The translations under genes were made by a program, and so were the position numbers. Shown piece after piece: positions 44,995-53,638 of a stretch of 64,000 nt of DNA. Positions within the stretch are counted from its first letter, which is position 1. Each line of letters starts with the position of its first letter. This DNA is from Gaoshiqia sp050178015. Lineage in GTDB: Bacteria; Bacteroidota; Bacteroidia; Bacteroidales; Prolixibacteraceae. The stretch covers positions 62,001-126,000 of the forward strand of contig JBFXGM010000012.1 in assembly GCA_050178015.1 (NCBI GenBank), written 5' to 3'. The notes below the pieces were generated by a model that made no database searches, was not told where the DNA came from, and saw nothing but the letters and a program-made list of their open reading frames with translations.

Positions 44995-47229
44995 CTATTC
45001 GGCATTTGTCATTTCGAAAACCAATTCCCCGCCTTTCATCAGATCCTGATAGGTGATGAAACTGTTTGAATAGGGTTGCCCGTTCAGCGTTTTCGATTTG
45101 ATATATTTATTTTGATCGCTGTTATTCAGCGCTTTTACGGTAAACGTTTTTCCTCCGGAAAGTTGAATGATCGCTTCGTCCAGCGCAGGGCTTCCAAACA
45201 CAAATTCGCCGTTTGCCGGGTGCACCTGGTAGAAGCCCATCGCCGAAAGCACATACCAGGCTGACATCTGGCCAACATCTTCGTTGCCGATCAAGCCATC
45301 GGGACGGGCGGTGTAAAACTCATCCATAATTTTTCGTACCAGGCCGGCTGTTTTATTGGGTTCGCCCTGCAAAGCATACAGATAAGCAATATGATGGCTG
45401 GGCTCGTTCCCGTGGGCATACTGGCCAATCAGTCCGGTAATGTCGTTGGACGCATGTTCGCCCATATCGCCTTCGGCCACAAAAAACTCATCCAGTCTGG
45501 ACAGGAACTTTTCTCGTCCCCCCATCATTTCAACCAAACCGTCAACATCCTGCGGCACCAGCCAAGTGTATTGCCACGAGTTTCCTTCACAAAAATCGTC
45601 GTTGCGGTGCTGTGCTTTAAACGGATCAAAAGGAGTGCGCCATTCGGTATCCGACACCCGGCCACGCATAAAACCAACTTCGGGGCTGTAATAATGGCGG
45701 TAATTCTGGCCTCTGTTTTCAAAGTAGCGGAAATCTTCTTCCAATCCCATGTCTTTCGCCATGAGAGCAATGCAGGCATCGCTGATGGCATATTCCAGGC
45801 CTTTGGCCACGGTTTCCACATCCGAGTCGGCTGGCATGTAGCCTTTTTCTTTCACATAATTGATCCCACGGCCATCACCCATGGCCGTTTTTTTTACCGC
45901 TTCGTATGCCCGTTGTGCATCAAAACCACCAAAACCTTTCAGGTAGGCATCAACCACGACCGGAACAGCGCTGTAGCCAACCATGCAATACGTTTCGTTG
46001 CCCATCAGGTGCCACACGGGCAGTTCGCCCTGCTGCTCGAAAATTTTCACCATCGTATTCACAAAGTCGTCCACGCGCTCCGGTTTCAGCAGGGTAAACA
46101 TCGGGTGGGCAGCACGATAGGTGTCCCAAAGCGACAACGTAGTGTAATTGACAAAGGTGGTATCGCGATAGATTATTTTGTCGCTTCCCCGGTATTCGCC
46201 ATTTACATCCTGAAAAACGGAAGGGGCAATCATGGTATGGTACAAGGCCGTATAAAATTTAGTCAATACTTCGGGATCAAAGCTTTTGGCGTTAACACAA
46301 GCCAGCTCGCTGTTCCATTTCCGATCGGCTTCGGCAACCACCGTGTCAAAATCCCAACCCGGGTTTTCGGCTTGTAGGTTTTCCAGTGCATTTTCGCTGC
46401 TCACAGGCGAAATCCCAACTTTCACCAGTACCCGCCCATCAGCAAGAGGCCCAAAACCCAAGTCAGCTTTCAACTTTTGAGCCATCAATTCCCGTCCATC
46501 CTGTTTCTTATCATCATCGTACAAAACGATTGACTGCACTGGTTTTGAAAATACAGCAGCAAAATAAATCCGCTGATCCTCGGCCCAACCTTTCGAGAAG
46601 CGATAACCGGTCAGCAGCGTGTCGTTTTCCAGGCGCATGTGCGATTCAACCGGGGCATCCCAGCCAATTCCACGAACCAGATTGATTAACACATGAGCAT
46701 CAGTTCCTGCTGAAAACTGATAGTAGTGAAACCCGGTACGTTCGGTGGCCGTCAGTTCGGCCTTCACGCTGTAGCGCGGAATTTCAACCGAATAGTAGCC
46801 GGGTTTGGCAACCTCGTTTTCATGTTTGTAGAAAGCGATATAGCCTTCCTCCGGCTTTTCGGGCGAGCCGGTTGAAATCTGGTAATCGCCTGTTACCGGC
46901 ATCAACAGTATGTCCCCCAAATCGCCAATACCAGTTCCACTCAGGTGTGTGTGCGCAAACCCAATCAGAGTTGAATCGGAATAATGATAGCCGGAGCACC
47001 AGTCCCAACCCTGTGTAATGTTAGTAGGCCCAAGCTGAACCGCCCCAAACGGAACGTTGGCTCCCAGAAAAACATGCCCGTGAAAGCCTGTGCCAATGTA
47101 CGGATCGACATATTGCGTCAGGTTCGGCAGCTCTTCTTCTGTTGCCGGCATTTTCGGATTACATCCGGTAAATAAAGAAACCGCAGCAAAAACAACTGCT
47201 AAGCGAATTTTAATTTTTAATTGTATCAT
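44995..47229 (-). CDS. GH92 alpha-mannosidase-type lipoprotein
   Basis: A 744-residue lipoprotein (lipobox SLFTGC). It has YVDPYIGTGFHGHVFLGANVPFGAVQLGPTN at the N-terminus and C-terminal EGNSWQYTW, HGNEPSHHIAYLYAL and GNEDVGQMSAWYVLSAMGFYQVHPANG, the GH92 motifs. The reading frame begins at TTG 47235, but ATG 47229 is the natural start. It has a good -7 element and is followed by the ROK gene. It differs clearly from the first GH92 at 34-36 kb, so different linkages are likely. Confidence 0.9.
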   Translation of the reverse strand: MIQLKIKIRLAVVFAAVSLFTGCNPKMPATEEELPNLTQYVDPYIGTGFHGHVFLGANVPFGAVQLGPTNITQGWDWCSGYHYSDSTLIGFAHTHLSGTGIGDLGDILLMPVTGDYQISTGSPEKPEEGYIAFYKHENEVAKPGYYSVEIPRYSVKAELTATERTGFHYYQFSAGTDAHVLINLVRGIGWDAPVESHMRLENDTLLTGYRFSKGWAEDQRIYFAAVFSKPVQSIVLYDDDKKQDGRELMAQKLKADLGFGPLADGRVLVKVGISPVSSENALENLQAENPGWDFDTVVAEADRKWNSELACVNAKSFDPEVLTKFYTALYHTMIAPSVFQDVNGEYRGSDKIIYRDTTFVNYTTLSLWDTYRAAHPMFTLLKPERVDDFVNTMVKIFEQQGELPVWHLMGNETYCMVGYSAVPVVVDAYLKGFGGFDAQRAYEAVKKTAMGDGRGINYVKEKGYMPADSDVETVAKGLEYAISDACIALMAKDMGLEEDFRYFENRGQNYRHYYSPEVGFMRGRVSDTEWRTPFDPFKAQHRNDDFCEGNSWQYTWLVPQDVDGLVEMMGGREKFLSRLDEFFVAEGDMGEHASNDITGLIGQYAHGNEPSHHIAYLYALQGEPNKTAGLVRKIMDEFYTARPDGLIGNEDVGQMSAWYVLSAMGFYQVHPANGEFVFGSPALDEAIIQLSGGKTFTVKALNNSDQNKYIKSKTLNGQPYSNSFITYQDLMKGGELVFEMTNAE

Positions 47230-47269
47230 AATCAAGTCAATCGGTTTTTTTAAAGTTGGTTTTCGGAGG

Positions 47270-47277
47270 CAAAGATA
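47270..47277 (-). promoter_or_regulatory. Candidate -7 element upstream of the second GH92 gene
   Basis: Minus strand reads TATCTTTG, an exact TAnnTTTG, 40 bases before the start codon at 47229. No good -33 partner. The rest of the 47230-47472 gap shows nothing recognisable. Confidence 0.45.
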
Positions 47278-47472
47278 TTGAATTCACGTCTAAATGTGTT
47301 CGCACACACCAATATTTTCTGTTGTTATGAGAAAAATTAAAACGGTGTTTCGGTCAATCGCCCACCTGATTCTTTCTGTCAAAAAAATAATGTCAACCTG
47401 TTGTGCTGTCGTTTATCGTAATACGTCAAAACAGAAAAAATTACTCACTGCTAAGTACGATAAGAACCAATT

Positions 47473-48552
47473 TTATTTTCCGGAAGTACGGCACAGCACT
47501 GCAAGTACTTGCTCGTCCACATTCCCGAAGAATGAAATTCCGGCCGCCCCGTTTTTCAGTGCAACTTGAATCCCCTCCTCCAACTCCGCTCCCGACTTAA
47601 AATCGGGCAGGAACAATCCTGCATACAGCGGAAACCGGCCACACAGGAAGCGGACACCCTCGGCAACGGCAGTCCCGATCCACGCGGGCTGTTCACGATA
47701 AAAGCCATGATAAATCATCGGGCAAACACCATCAAGATTCCAGTTGGTCCAGTCCTGACGAACGATGCGCCGGGCCACCTCGGGCGTTGGAAAAACCGCG
47801 GCAGTAACCGGTTTTTTATATTCGCCTGCAACCACGGCCAAACGGTTCACCACGCCGGAAATGCGGTCGTAACGAAATTGCCGCCACGACAAACTTTGAT
47901 CCGGATATTCCAGGTCCAGCGGGTCTTGCCCGTGCATTTCCCGATATTTCGACCGGCAGGTTTCGCAGTAGCAGAAGTCATATTCGGGCAATTCTTTTTC
48001 CTGCACCAACCCATAATTCTGCCAAAGGTTTACCGGCAAAACAACGTCGCAGTAACGAATGTAATCCAGATGAATCCCGTCCACATAATCCTTTGCCAGA
48101 ATTTGCCGAACCTGTTCTTCGAGGTAGGCCAGCACCTCTGGTTTTGAGGGACAAAGCCAGCGATAATAGTTCACGTAGGGCGGTTTTGTTGCGCAGGACT
48201 CGCCGCTACGGCTAACAGCATACCACTCGGGATGCGCCTCCAGCAACTCCTTTTCACCCCGGTTCATGGTCCACATCCACCGATGCGCTTCAAGCCCGGC
48301 TTCTTTTGCGATCCGAAAATGTTTTTCGCTGTCGTTTTCAAAAAACATCCCGCGAATGCCTGCTTCATAAAAGCCTTTATATTTCAATGCCAGCGATTTT
48401 TCATCCTCCTCATGATTCGGGTTTTCCCATACCCAATGCTTTAAGTCAGCCGGTTTGCGCTTATCCGTTGGTCCGGTACCAAATGAGTTTTTCATACTGG
48501 CCAACCCCATCCCAGCCAGCAGGGACGACTTGATAAATTCCCGCTTTTTCAT
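47473..48552 (-). CDS. Family 10-like glycosyl hydrolase (GHL10-type)
   Basis: A 359-residue protein. The N-terminus MKKREFIKSSLLAGMGLASM is like a Tat signal peptide except that KKR replaces RR. The central VDGIHLDYIRY is the GHL10/DUF187 signature with Asp/Tyr of the TIM barrel, and a CxCxxC cluster (FCYCETCRSKYREMHG) is likely structural. The family's activity is largely uncharacterised; relatives are thought to act on plant or host glycans. It starts 6 bases after the CBM9-like gene, in the GH29 operon. The longer GTG-start frame at 48558 is not chosen. Confidence 0.75.
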   Translation of the reverse strand: MKKREFIKSSLLAGMGLASMKNSFGTGPTDKRKPADLKHWVWENPNHEEDEKSLALKYKGFYEAGIRGMFFENDSEKHFRIAKEAGLEAHRWMWTMNRGEKELLEAHPEWYAVSRSGESCATKPPYVNYYRWLCPSKPEVLAYLEEQVRQILAKDYVDGIHLDYIRYCDVVLPVNLWQNYGLVQEKELPEYDFCYCETCRSKYREMHGQDPLDLEYPDQSLSWRQFRYDRISGVVNRLAVVAGEYKKPVTAAVFPTPEVARRIVRQDWTNWNLDGVCPMIYHGFYREQPAWIGTAVAEGVRFLCGRFPLYAGLFLPDFKSGAELEEGIQVALKNGAAGISFFGNVDEQVLAVLCRTSGK

Positions 48553-48558
48553 ATCCAC

Positions 48559-49671
48559 TTATTTTTGTTTTTTACGAAACAGGCCTGCTTCATTAACCGA
48601 AAGCTCCAGCCCATCCGGCATGAACAATTGTACGGTAAACTGAAAATCGGTTGCCAACATATTGAGTTTACAAGACTGATCGTCAAGCTCATTTACCAGT
48701 CCTTCCAAATCCAGCTCCTCAAAACCAGAAGCAAAGCGATCATGATCCGCTTTGTATTTTTGCTGACGGTAATACACCAGCCAAACATATTTTCGGAATG
48801 GCTCATCTGCGGGCATACAAAACGCAATCTGCGAGCTTCCTACCCTCTCGGCAGAAAATTGAAGCATCCCCCAACGTTCCGGATAATGCATGTTAATAAG
48901 GCCTGGAGGGCTCCAAACCCAATTGTATTCGGGGAAATCGCGCCCTGTTGCGGGGTCTTTCTTTTTCCGGTAGGTTCCGTCAACCACCCCGGTTTGCCAA
49001 TGCACCCGCGAGAAGTTGATTTTCCAAATTTCCCCGGTCTTCGGGACCTGCTTGTTCATACCGGTTTGCAAATCCGAAAAAGGTATTTTCATTTCCACCG
49101 ACCACAATTCATCCCTATCCGAAGGATCGTTCAGGGTACCAACCAGTCTCACCGCACTTTCAAAGCCGGGCGCATTCCACGATATGAGCGGAATGCCCCC
49201 ATTGCGGTAAGGCATCGGCAAAAAAAGGTCGAACAAGGTGTTTTGCGCATTTACTTCAAACTCGAAATAATTGTGCCCGTCGCCATCCGGATCGATAAAA
49301 ACTTCAAAATCATTTTCGTGATACACAATCTGATCGTGATCGGAATAATAGGCCCAGATGTGAGGTTCCTCCAGTTCGGCATACACATACAGATTATCCT
49401 TGTCCCACAACATTTTCACGCGAGTCCGGAACAAGGGTTCCGGCTTTTTATCGCCCTCAATATCCCTGAAATCAGCCGTCCAGTCCGCATGTTGCCAAGC
49501 AGGTTCGTCAGCAATCCCGTCAATTTGCAAAGGCGTTTGCGTCTGGTACACTACATAGTTTTCCACTTGGGAAAACAAGTGTTCGTACCCGGTCCAACTA
49601 TCCTGAGAGAACACCGGCAGATCTGACAACAATAGAAAAGTGCATGCAAAAACCGCTACCAGCTTATCCAT
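48559..49671 (-). CDS. Secreted CBM9-like carbohydrate-binding protein
   Basis: A 370-residue protein with a signal peptide (SDLPVFSQ). The segment IDGIADEPAWQHADWTADF, KMLWDKDNLYVYAELEEPHIWA and FEVFIDPDGDGHNYFEFEVNAQNTLFD are CBM9 hallmarks, with WSVEMKIPFSDLQTG at its C-terminal end; the rest (about residues 260-370) is unassigned. CBM9 binds sugars or chain ends. It is 26 bases after the first GH29, 6 bases before the GHL10-like gene, so it is part of that operon. Confidence 0.82.
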   Translation of the reverse strand: MDKLVAVFACTFLLLSDLPVFSQDSWTGYEHLFSQVENYVVYQTQTPLQIDGIADEPAWQHADWTADFRDIEGDKKPEPLFRTRVKMLWDKDNLYVYAELEEPHIWAYYSDHDQIVYHENDFEVFIDPDGDGHNYFEFEVNAQNTLFDLFLPMPYRNGGIPLISWNAPGFESAVRLVGTLNDPSDRDELWSVEMKIPFSDLQTGMNKQVPKTGEIWKINFSRVHWQTGVVDGTYRKKKDPATGRDFPEYNWVWSPPGLINMHYPERWGMLQFSAERVGSSQIAFCMPADEPFRKYVWLVYYRQQKYKADHDRFASGFEELDLEGLVNELDDQSCKLNMLATDFQFTVQLFMPDGLELSVNEAGLFRKKQK

Positions 49672-49697
49672 TTTTCAACTTGAAAATTAGCCAAACA

Positions 49698-51155
49698 TTA
49701 ATAAAGACTAACAGAAGAAATTACCGGACAGGCTTTGGCATCGCGAACCGTGACCCTCACCATTGAAGTGACGACCTCTCCAACCGGAAAAATCCGCTTG
49801 TATCCGATAGTTGTCCCGGTTGCAATTTCACTCCAATTGGCACCGTCCCATGCTTCCACCGTAAATGCTTTCACGCGCTGCCCGAGGCGGATAAATTCCT
49901 GCAACTGCACATAGCGAATGAGTTTTTCTCTGCCCAAATCAATCTCCAGACTTCCGGAAACGGTTTCATCGTTGGTTGCCCAATAGCTGTCCGGGTTTCC
50001 ATCCACCACGTTCGCAGCATCGTATTGAGCTGATTTTCCGCGGATTTCGGAGGCAGTCGTTTTTGCTCCAAGAGCCAGATCAGTTGCAAAGGCTGCATCC
50101 ATCATATTACGCCATTCGCGCAGGGCTATCACATCATTTTCGTGGAACAGGCCCCGCTGATCGGGCGGAATATTGAGCAATAGCGTTGAACCACGCCCAA
50201 CCGATTCGAGATAAATCTGAAACAGTTTTTCCGGCGTTTTTACCTGGTCGTCTTCCGAATGGTGGTAAAACCAGCCCGGGCGGATGGAAGTGTCCACCTC
50301 GCCGGGAACCCATTGTTGTCCGTCTTCCGAACCGGTATTCAGAAGCCCTGTAATTCCGGATTTTCCGGCATACAGCGTATCCACCGAGATCGTGTTCCAG
50401 TTGGTTTCGCCCATGCGCCCTTCTTCGTTGCCGCACCAGCGCAGGTCGGGCCCGGCATCGCTGAAAAACAGCACTTCGGGCTGCATCCCCCGCACCAGGT
50501 CGAGGGTGGTTGGCCAATCGTAATAGGACGCCCGGTCGATCCGGCGCATTTCGTTGGCCCCTCCGTAATAACCATCACCACCGTTTGCCCCGTCGAACCA
50601 CATTTCGAAAACCGGCCCGTAGTTCGAGAACAGTTCCTTCAATTGGTTCCGGTAGAACTCAACATAGGATGCTTCGCCGTAATCGGCCCGGTTACGGTCC
50701 CACGGCGACAGGTAAACGCCGAATTTCAAGCCGTATTTTTTGCAGGCGTCCGATACGGCTTTCACCACATCGCCCTGCCCTTCCATAAACGGGCTTTTAG
50801 AAATGTTGTGCTCCGTATATTGGGTGGGCCACAAACAGAAGCCGTCGTGGTGCTTACAGGTGAGGATCACCCCTTTGAAACCGGTTTCCTTCAACACCGA
50901 CACCCACTGTTCGGCATCAAAGCTGGTGGGATCAAACAATTCCGGCGATTCGTCGCCAAACCCCCATTCCTTATCGGTAAAGGTATTGATGGTGAAATGG
51001 ATAAATGCATTCAGCTCCATTTCGTGCCAGGCCAGCTGGCGCTCATCGGGCACCGGGCCGACAGCCGTAGGCGGAGCAACCGTTGAGGGTTTGCAGGCAA
51101 CCAGCATTGCGGCCCCCATCAATAAAACAAGCAAGTTGAATGTGATACGTTTCAT
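49698..51155 (-). CDS. GH29 alpha-L-fucosidase (B-type) with discoidin-like C-terminal domain, lipoprotein
   Basis: A 485-residue lipoprotein (lipobox MLVACKP). The barrel shows WHEMELNAFIHFTINTFTD, CKHHDGFCLW and the nucleophile D188 in MWFDGANGG, which is the GH29-B pattern of enzymes acting on alpha-1,3/4-fucosides. A C-terminal F5/8 type C-like domain (about 365-485: SAQYDAANVVDGNPDSYWATNDETVSGSLEIDLG) probably binds sugar. It differs from the neighbouring GH29 in sequence and domain layout. It is 34 bases downstream of that gene. Confidence 0.9.
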   Translation of the reverse strand: MKRITFNLLVLLMGAAMLVACKPSTVAPPTAVGPVPDERQLAWHEMELNAFIHFTINTFTDKEWGFGDESPELFDPTSFDAEQWVSVLKETGFKGVILTCKHHDGFCLWPTQYTEHNISKSPFMEGQGDVVKAVSDACKKYGLKFGVYLSPWDRNRADYGEASYVEFYRNQLKELFSNYGPVFEMWFDGANGGDGYYGGANEMRRIDRASYYDWPTTLDLVRGMQPEVLFFSDAGPDLRWCGNEEGRMGETNWNTISVDTLYAGKSGITGLLNTGSEDGQQWVPGEVDTSIRPGWFYHHSEDDQVKTPEKLFQIYLESVGRGSTLLLNIPPDQRGLFHENDVIALREWRNMMDAAFATDLALGAKTTASEIRGKSAQYDAANVVDGNPDSYWATNDETVSGSLEIDLGREKLIRYVQLQEFIRLGQRVKAFTVEAWDGANWSEIATGTTIGYKRIFPVGEVVTSMVRVTVRDAKACPVISSVSLY

Positions 51156-51189
51156 AGGTCAGGTGTTACTATGTTGCTGACAAAACAAA

Positions 51190-52623
51190 TTATTGTTCAA
51201 ACGAAAAGGCAAGTGCGGGATACTGAGCATGTTTTGCCCGAAATGATGGCGGCACGCTAACCTGAACTTTCCCGTCTTTTATCTTCCAACTTAGATTTTG
51301 GCCAGTAGTGAGCAGGCGTATTTTTGATCCTTTTTTCGGAAGCGCCCCGCTCCATTCCACGGTTGCAGGAACAGGTTTTCCCTCCTCAACCAAGGCGAGG
51401 GCATATAAATTACCGGCTTTCCCTCGGGTAAAAAAAACGTTGCCCGAATGATAATTTTCGGTAATACGCGTGTTGTAAATGGCCTCGCCGTTGGCTTTCA
51501 ACCATTTCCCGATTTCTGCCAGCCGAGCAACAGCTTCGCTATCAAGCGTGCCATCCGGTTTTGGGCCAACGCCAAGCAACAGACTGCCCCCTTTGGCCAC
51601 AATTTCAACTAAGTTATGAATGATTTTGGCCGGGGTTTTATACTGTTCATTCGAAACAAAGCCCCAATTGTTGCCCAGGGTCAGGCAACTTTCCCAAGGG
51701 TATGGCAATTGTTCGGCAGGAATCCGGTGTTCCGGGGTTTGGTAATTCTCGTAAGGCCCGTGTACCGTACGGTCAACAATCAAAATTCCGGGCTGGGCTT
51801 TCCTGGCCATAGCCGCAATCTCGGGCATGTCGATTTTCTGGTCCCACTCCGGGATGGGCGCCCCCCACGAGATCACTTCCTCCGTTACCGTTTCGCGTGG
51901 GCGCACCCACCCGCCATCGAGCCAAAGGATATCGATGGTACCGTAATCGTGCATCAATTCACTGATCTGATTGTACGTGAACTGTTTAAACCTGTCCCAA
52001 CGCTCCGGGAACCGGCGAATGTCGTAATTCACGTTGCGGTTCGGGGTGGCGTACTTGTCCCACCAAAAGTCCTGCGAATGCCAGTCGGGTTTCGAAAAAT
52101 AAGCGCCAATCATAAAGCCTTTATCGCGAAATGCGCTGAACACGTGCTCGGCCACATTGGCTTTCGGGTGGTTGGCAAACGGGCCGCTGGTTATTTTAAA
52201 ATCGGTTTGCTGCGTATCGAACATATTAAATCCGTCATGATGCTTCGTGGTGAAAACCAGATACTTCATACCGGCACCTTCGGCAACCTGCGCCCAATGT
52301 TCAGGATTGAAATCCACCGGATTGAATTGATCTTTCAAGCCCCAGTACCATGCCTTATACCCGCAATAGGTCAAACTGTCCGGTCGGTTAAGCCAGTCTT
52401 CGGAACAAAGCTCCCACGACTCGATGATTCCGGGCACAGCATACAGCCCCCAATGGATGATCAGGCCAAATTTCAAATCCTGCCATTGATCCAGCTTTTC
52501 CAGCACCTGCTCATCGGCAGGCCATTCGTAGTTTTGCGACTGGGGGTGTACCCCTTGCTCTTGGGCCGACAACGACAAAAAAAAGCTGAAAATCAACGCA
52601 AACACGATCAATATTATTCTCAT
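51190..52623 (-). CDS. GH29 alpha-L-fucosidase (A-like type), secreted
   Basis: A 477-residue secreted protein (signal peptide ending LSLSAQ). It has KFGLIIHWGLYAVPG, TKHHDGFNMFDT and the nucleophile D236 in ILWLDGGW, with a C-terminal GNLYALALVEEGK beta-sandwich. The long barrel without a discoidin domain points to the broad-specificity GH29-A type. It is the first gene of a four-gene operon (GH29-GH29-CBM9-GHL10) and has a near-match to the TAnnTTTG -7 element (TATCTTTA on the minus strand) at 52663-52670. The open frame begins at TTG 52629, but ATG 52623 is chosen. Confidence 0.88.
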   Translation of the reverse strand: MRIILIVFALIFSFFLSLSAQEQGVHPQSQNYEWPADEQVLEKLDQWQDLKFGLIIHWGLYAVPGIIESWELCSEDWLNRPDSLTYCGYKAWYWGLKDQFNPVDFNPEHWAQVAEGAGMKYLVFTTKHHDGFNMFDTQQTDFKITSGPFANHPKANVAEHVFSAFRDKGFMIGAYFSKPDWHSQDFWWDKYATPNRNVNYDIRRFPERWDRFKQFTYNQISELMHDYGTIDILWLDGGWVRPRETVTEEVISWGAPIPEWDQKIDMPEIAAMARKAQPGILIVDRTVHGPYENYQTPEHRIPAEQLPYPWESCLTLGNNWGFVSNEQYKTPAKIIHNLVEIVAKGGSLLLGVGPKPDGTLDSEAVARLAEIGKWLKANGEAIYNTRITENYHSGNVFFTRGKAGNLYALALVEEGKPVPATVEWSGALPKKGSKIRLLTTGQNLSWKIKDGKVQVSVPPSFRAKHAQYPALAFSFEQ

Positions 52624-52851
52624 CTTCAAGGGTTTTTATTTTTACTTTCTGAATGAACTGCTGTAAAGATAGGGATATTCGAAATGAAAACCGGACTTTC
52701 CAGCCAAAATTGTGCGCGCAAACACTGATTTAATTATCGGCGAAAACAGCGCTTGCAAAAATTGAAATATGTGATGAAAAAGACCGGTACCCGTTTAGGG
52801 GTATGAAGTATAAATAGCTGTCTGAAATTCTAAACCAATAAACAACTACCG

Positions 52852-53373
52852 ATGAATTGCAAGTTTACCCTTCTTTTATGTATCCTTTTCCCGGTTTGCA
52901 TCAAAGGCCAGCCCAATCATTCCGAAAAACAACAAAAACTGGAAACGCTCCATTGGATAATTGAACGCTCGCCCCTCGACGCCATTAGACGCGAATACGA
53001 TAAAACCATGCTAGAGACCGGTTTCCCTAAAACCCTGGTGGAATTGAAAGACGGCAGTTATTATGGTGAAACGCCTTTTGACGATTTCGGCTACAAACAC
53101 ATCATTTCTTTTGAGATGAGGAATGGAGAAATAATCAGGGCCGATTACAATGAAATAAACGAAAATGGTCAAGGGAAACAGAAAGATGCAGACTACTGCA
53201 AACGGATGAGGCAAAGCGGTACCACGCCTGCCATTGCTTACCCGAAATACGAAAAACAGCTGATGAGAAAGCAACTCCCGGACAAGGTGGATGCTGTAAG
53301 CGGGGCAACTTACTCCATGTACCGCTTCAAGCTGGCCTTGGCATTCGCTATTTTAAATACTCAGGAAAACTGA
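52852..53373 (+). CDS. Small secreted FMN-binding domain protein
   Basis: A 173-residue protein with a signal peptide (VCIKGQ). The C-terminal DAVSGATYS at 147-155 is a D-x-x-S-G-A-T flavinylation motif (T153 is the expected covalent FMN site), and the rest is short and helical. It resembles FMN-binding-domain proteins of periplasmic electron transfer, which need ApbE; no ApbE or partner oxidoreductase is in view. The neighbouring genes are unrelated, so its partner is unknown. Confidence 0.8.
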   Translation: MNCKFTLLLCILFPVCIKGQPNHSEKQQKLETLHWIIERSPLDAIRREYDKTMLETGFPKTLVELKDGSYYGETPFDDFGYKHIISFEMRNGEIIRADYNEINENGQGKQKDADYCKRMRQSGTTPAIAYPKYEKQLMRKQLPDKVDAVSGATYSMYRFKLALAFAILNTQEN

Positions 53374-53638
53374 ACTTCTGCGATCAACCATTTGCTCGGA
53401 TGCACCCCATCCTTGTTGCCTGGTGATGACTTAAAAAAATTGAGATGGCCTTGGACAATATAAAAAAAGGCATAAACAGATCGCCAATCCACTCAAATTC
53501 AATAACTTGTATCAGGAATACCAGGAGATACTGAAAAAACCCTTCAGCATCTCTTTGGCTTTTAAAGCCAACTGAAAACTTAACCATGTGAATAATCAGA
53601 TCGAACAATTTTATTAACCTTCAATAAAATTACTTACC

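Noticed and set aside
48565..49626. Long plus-strand frame (353 codons) opposite the CBM9-like gene
   Set aside because: Antisense shadow of a gene with a strong domain match; product has no signal or domain.
53374..53638. Small RNA or gene between the FMN-binding protein and the S9 peptidase genes
   Set aside because: Only a short near-perfect palindrome (about 53558-53574) and no open frame with a plausible start; nothing else supports a gene.
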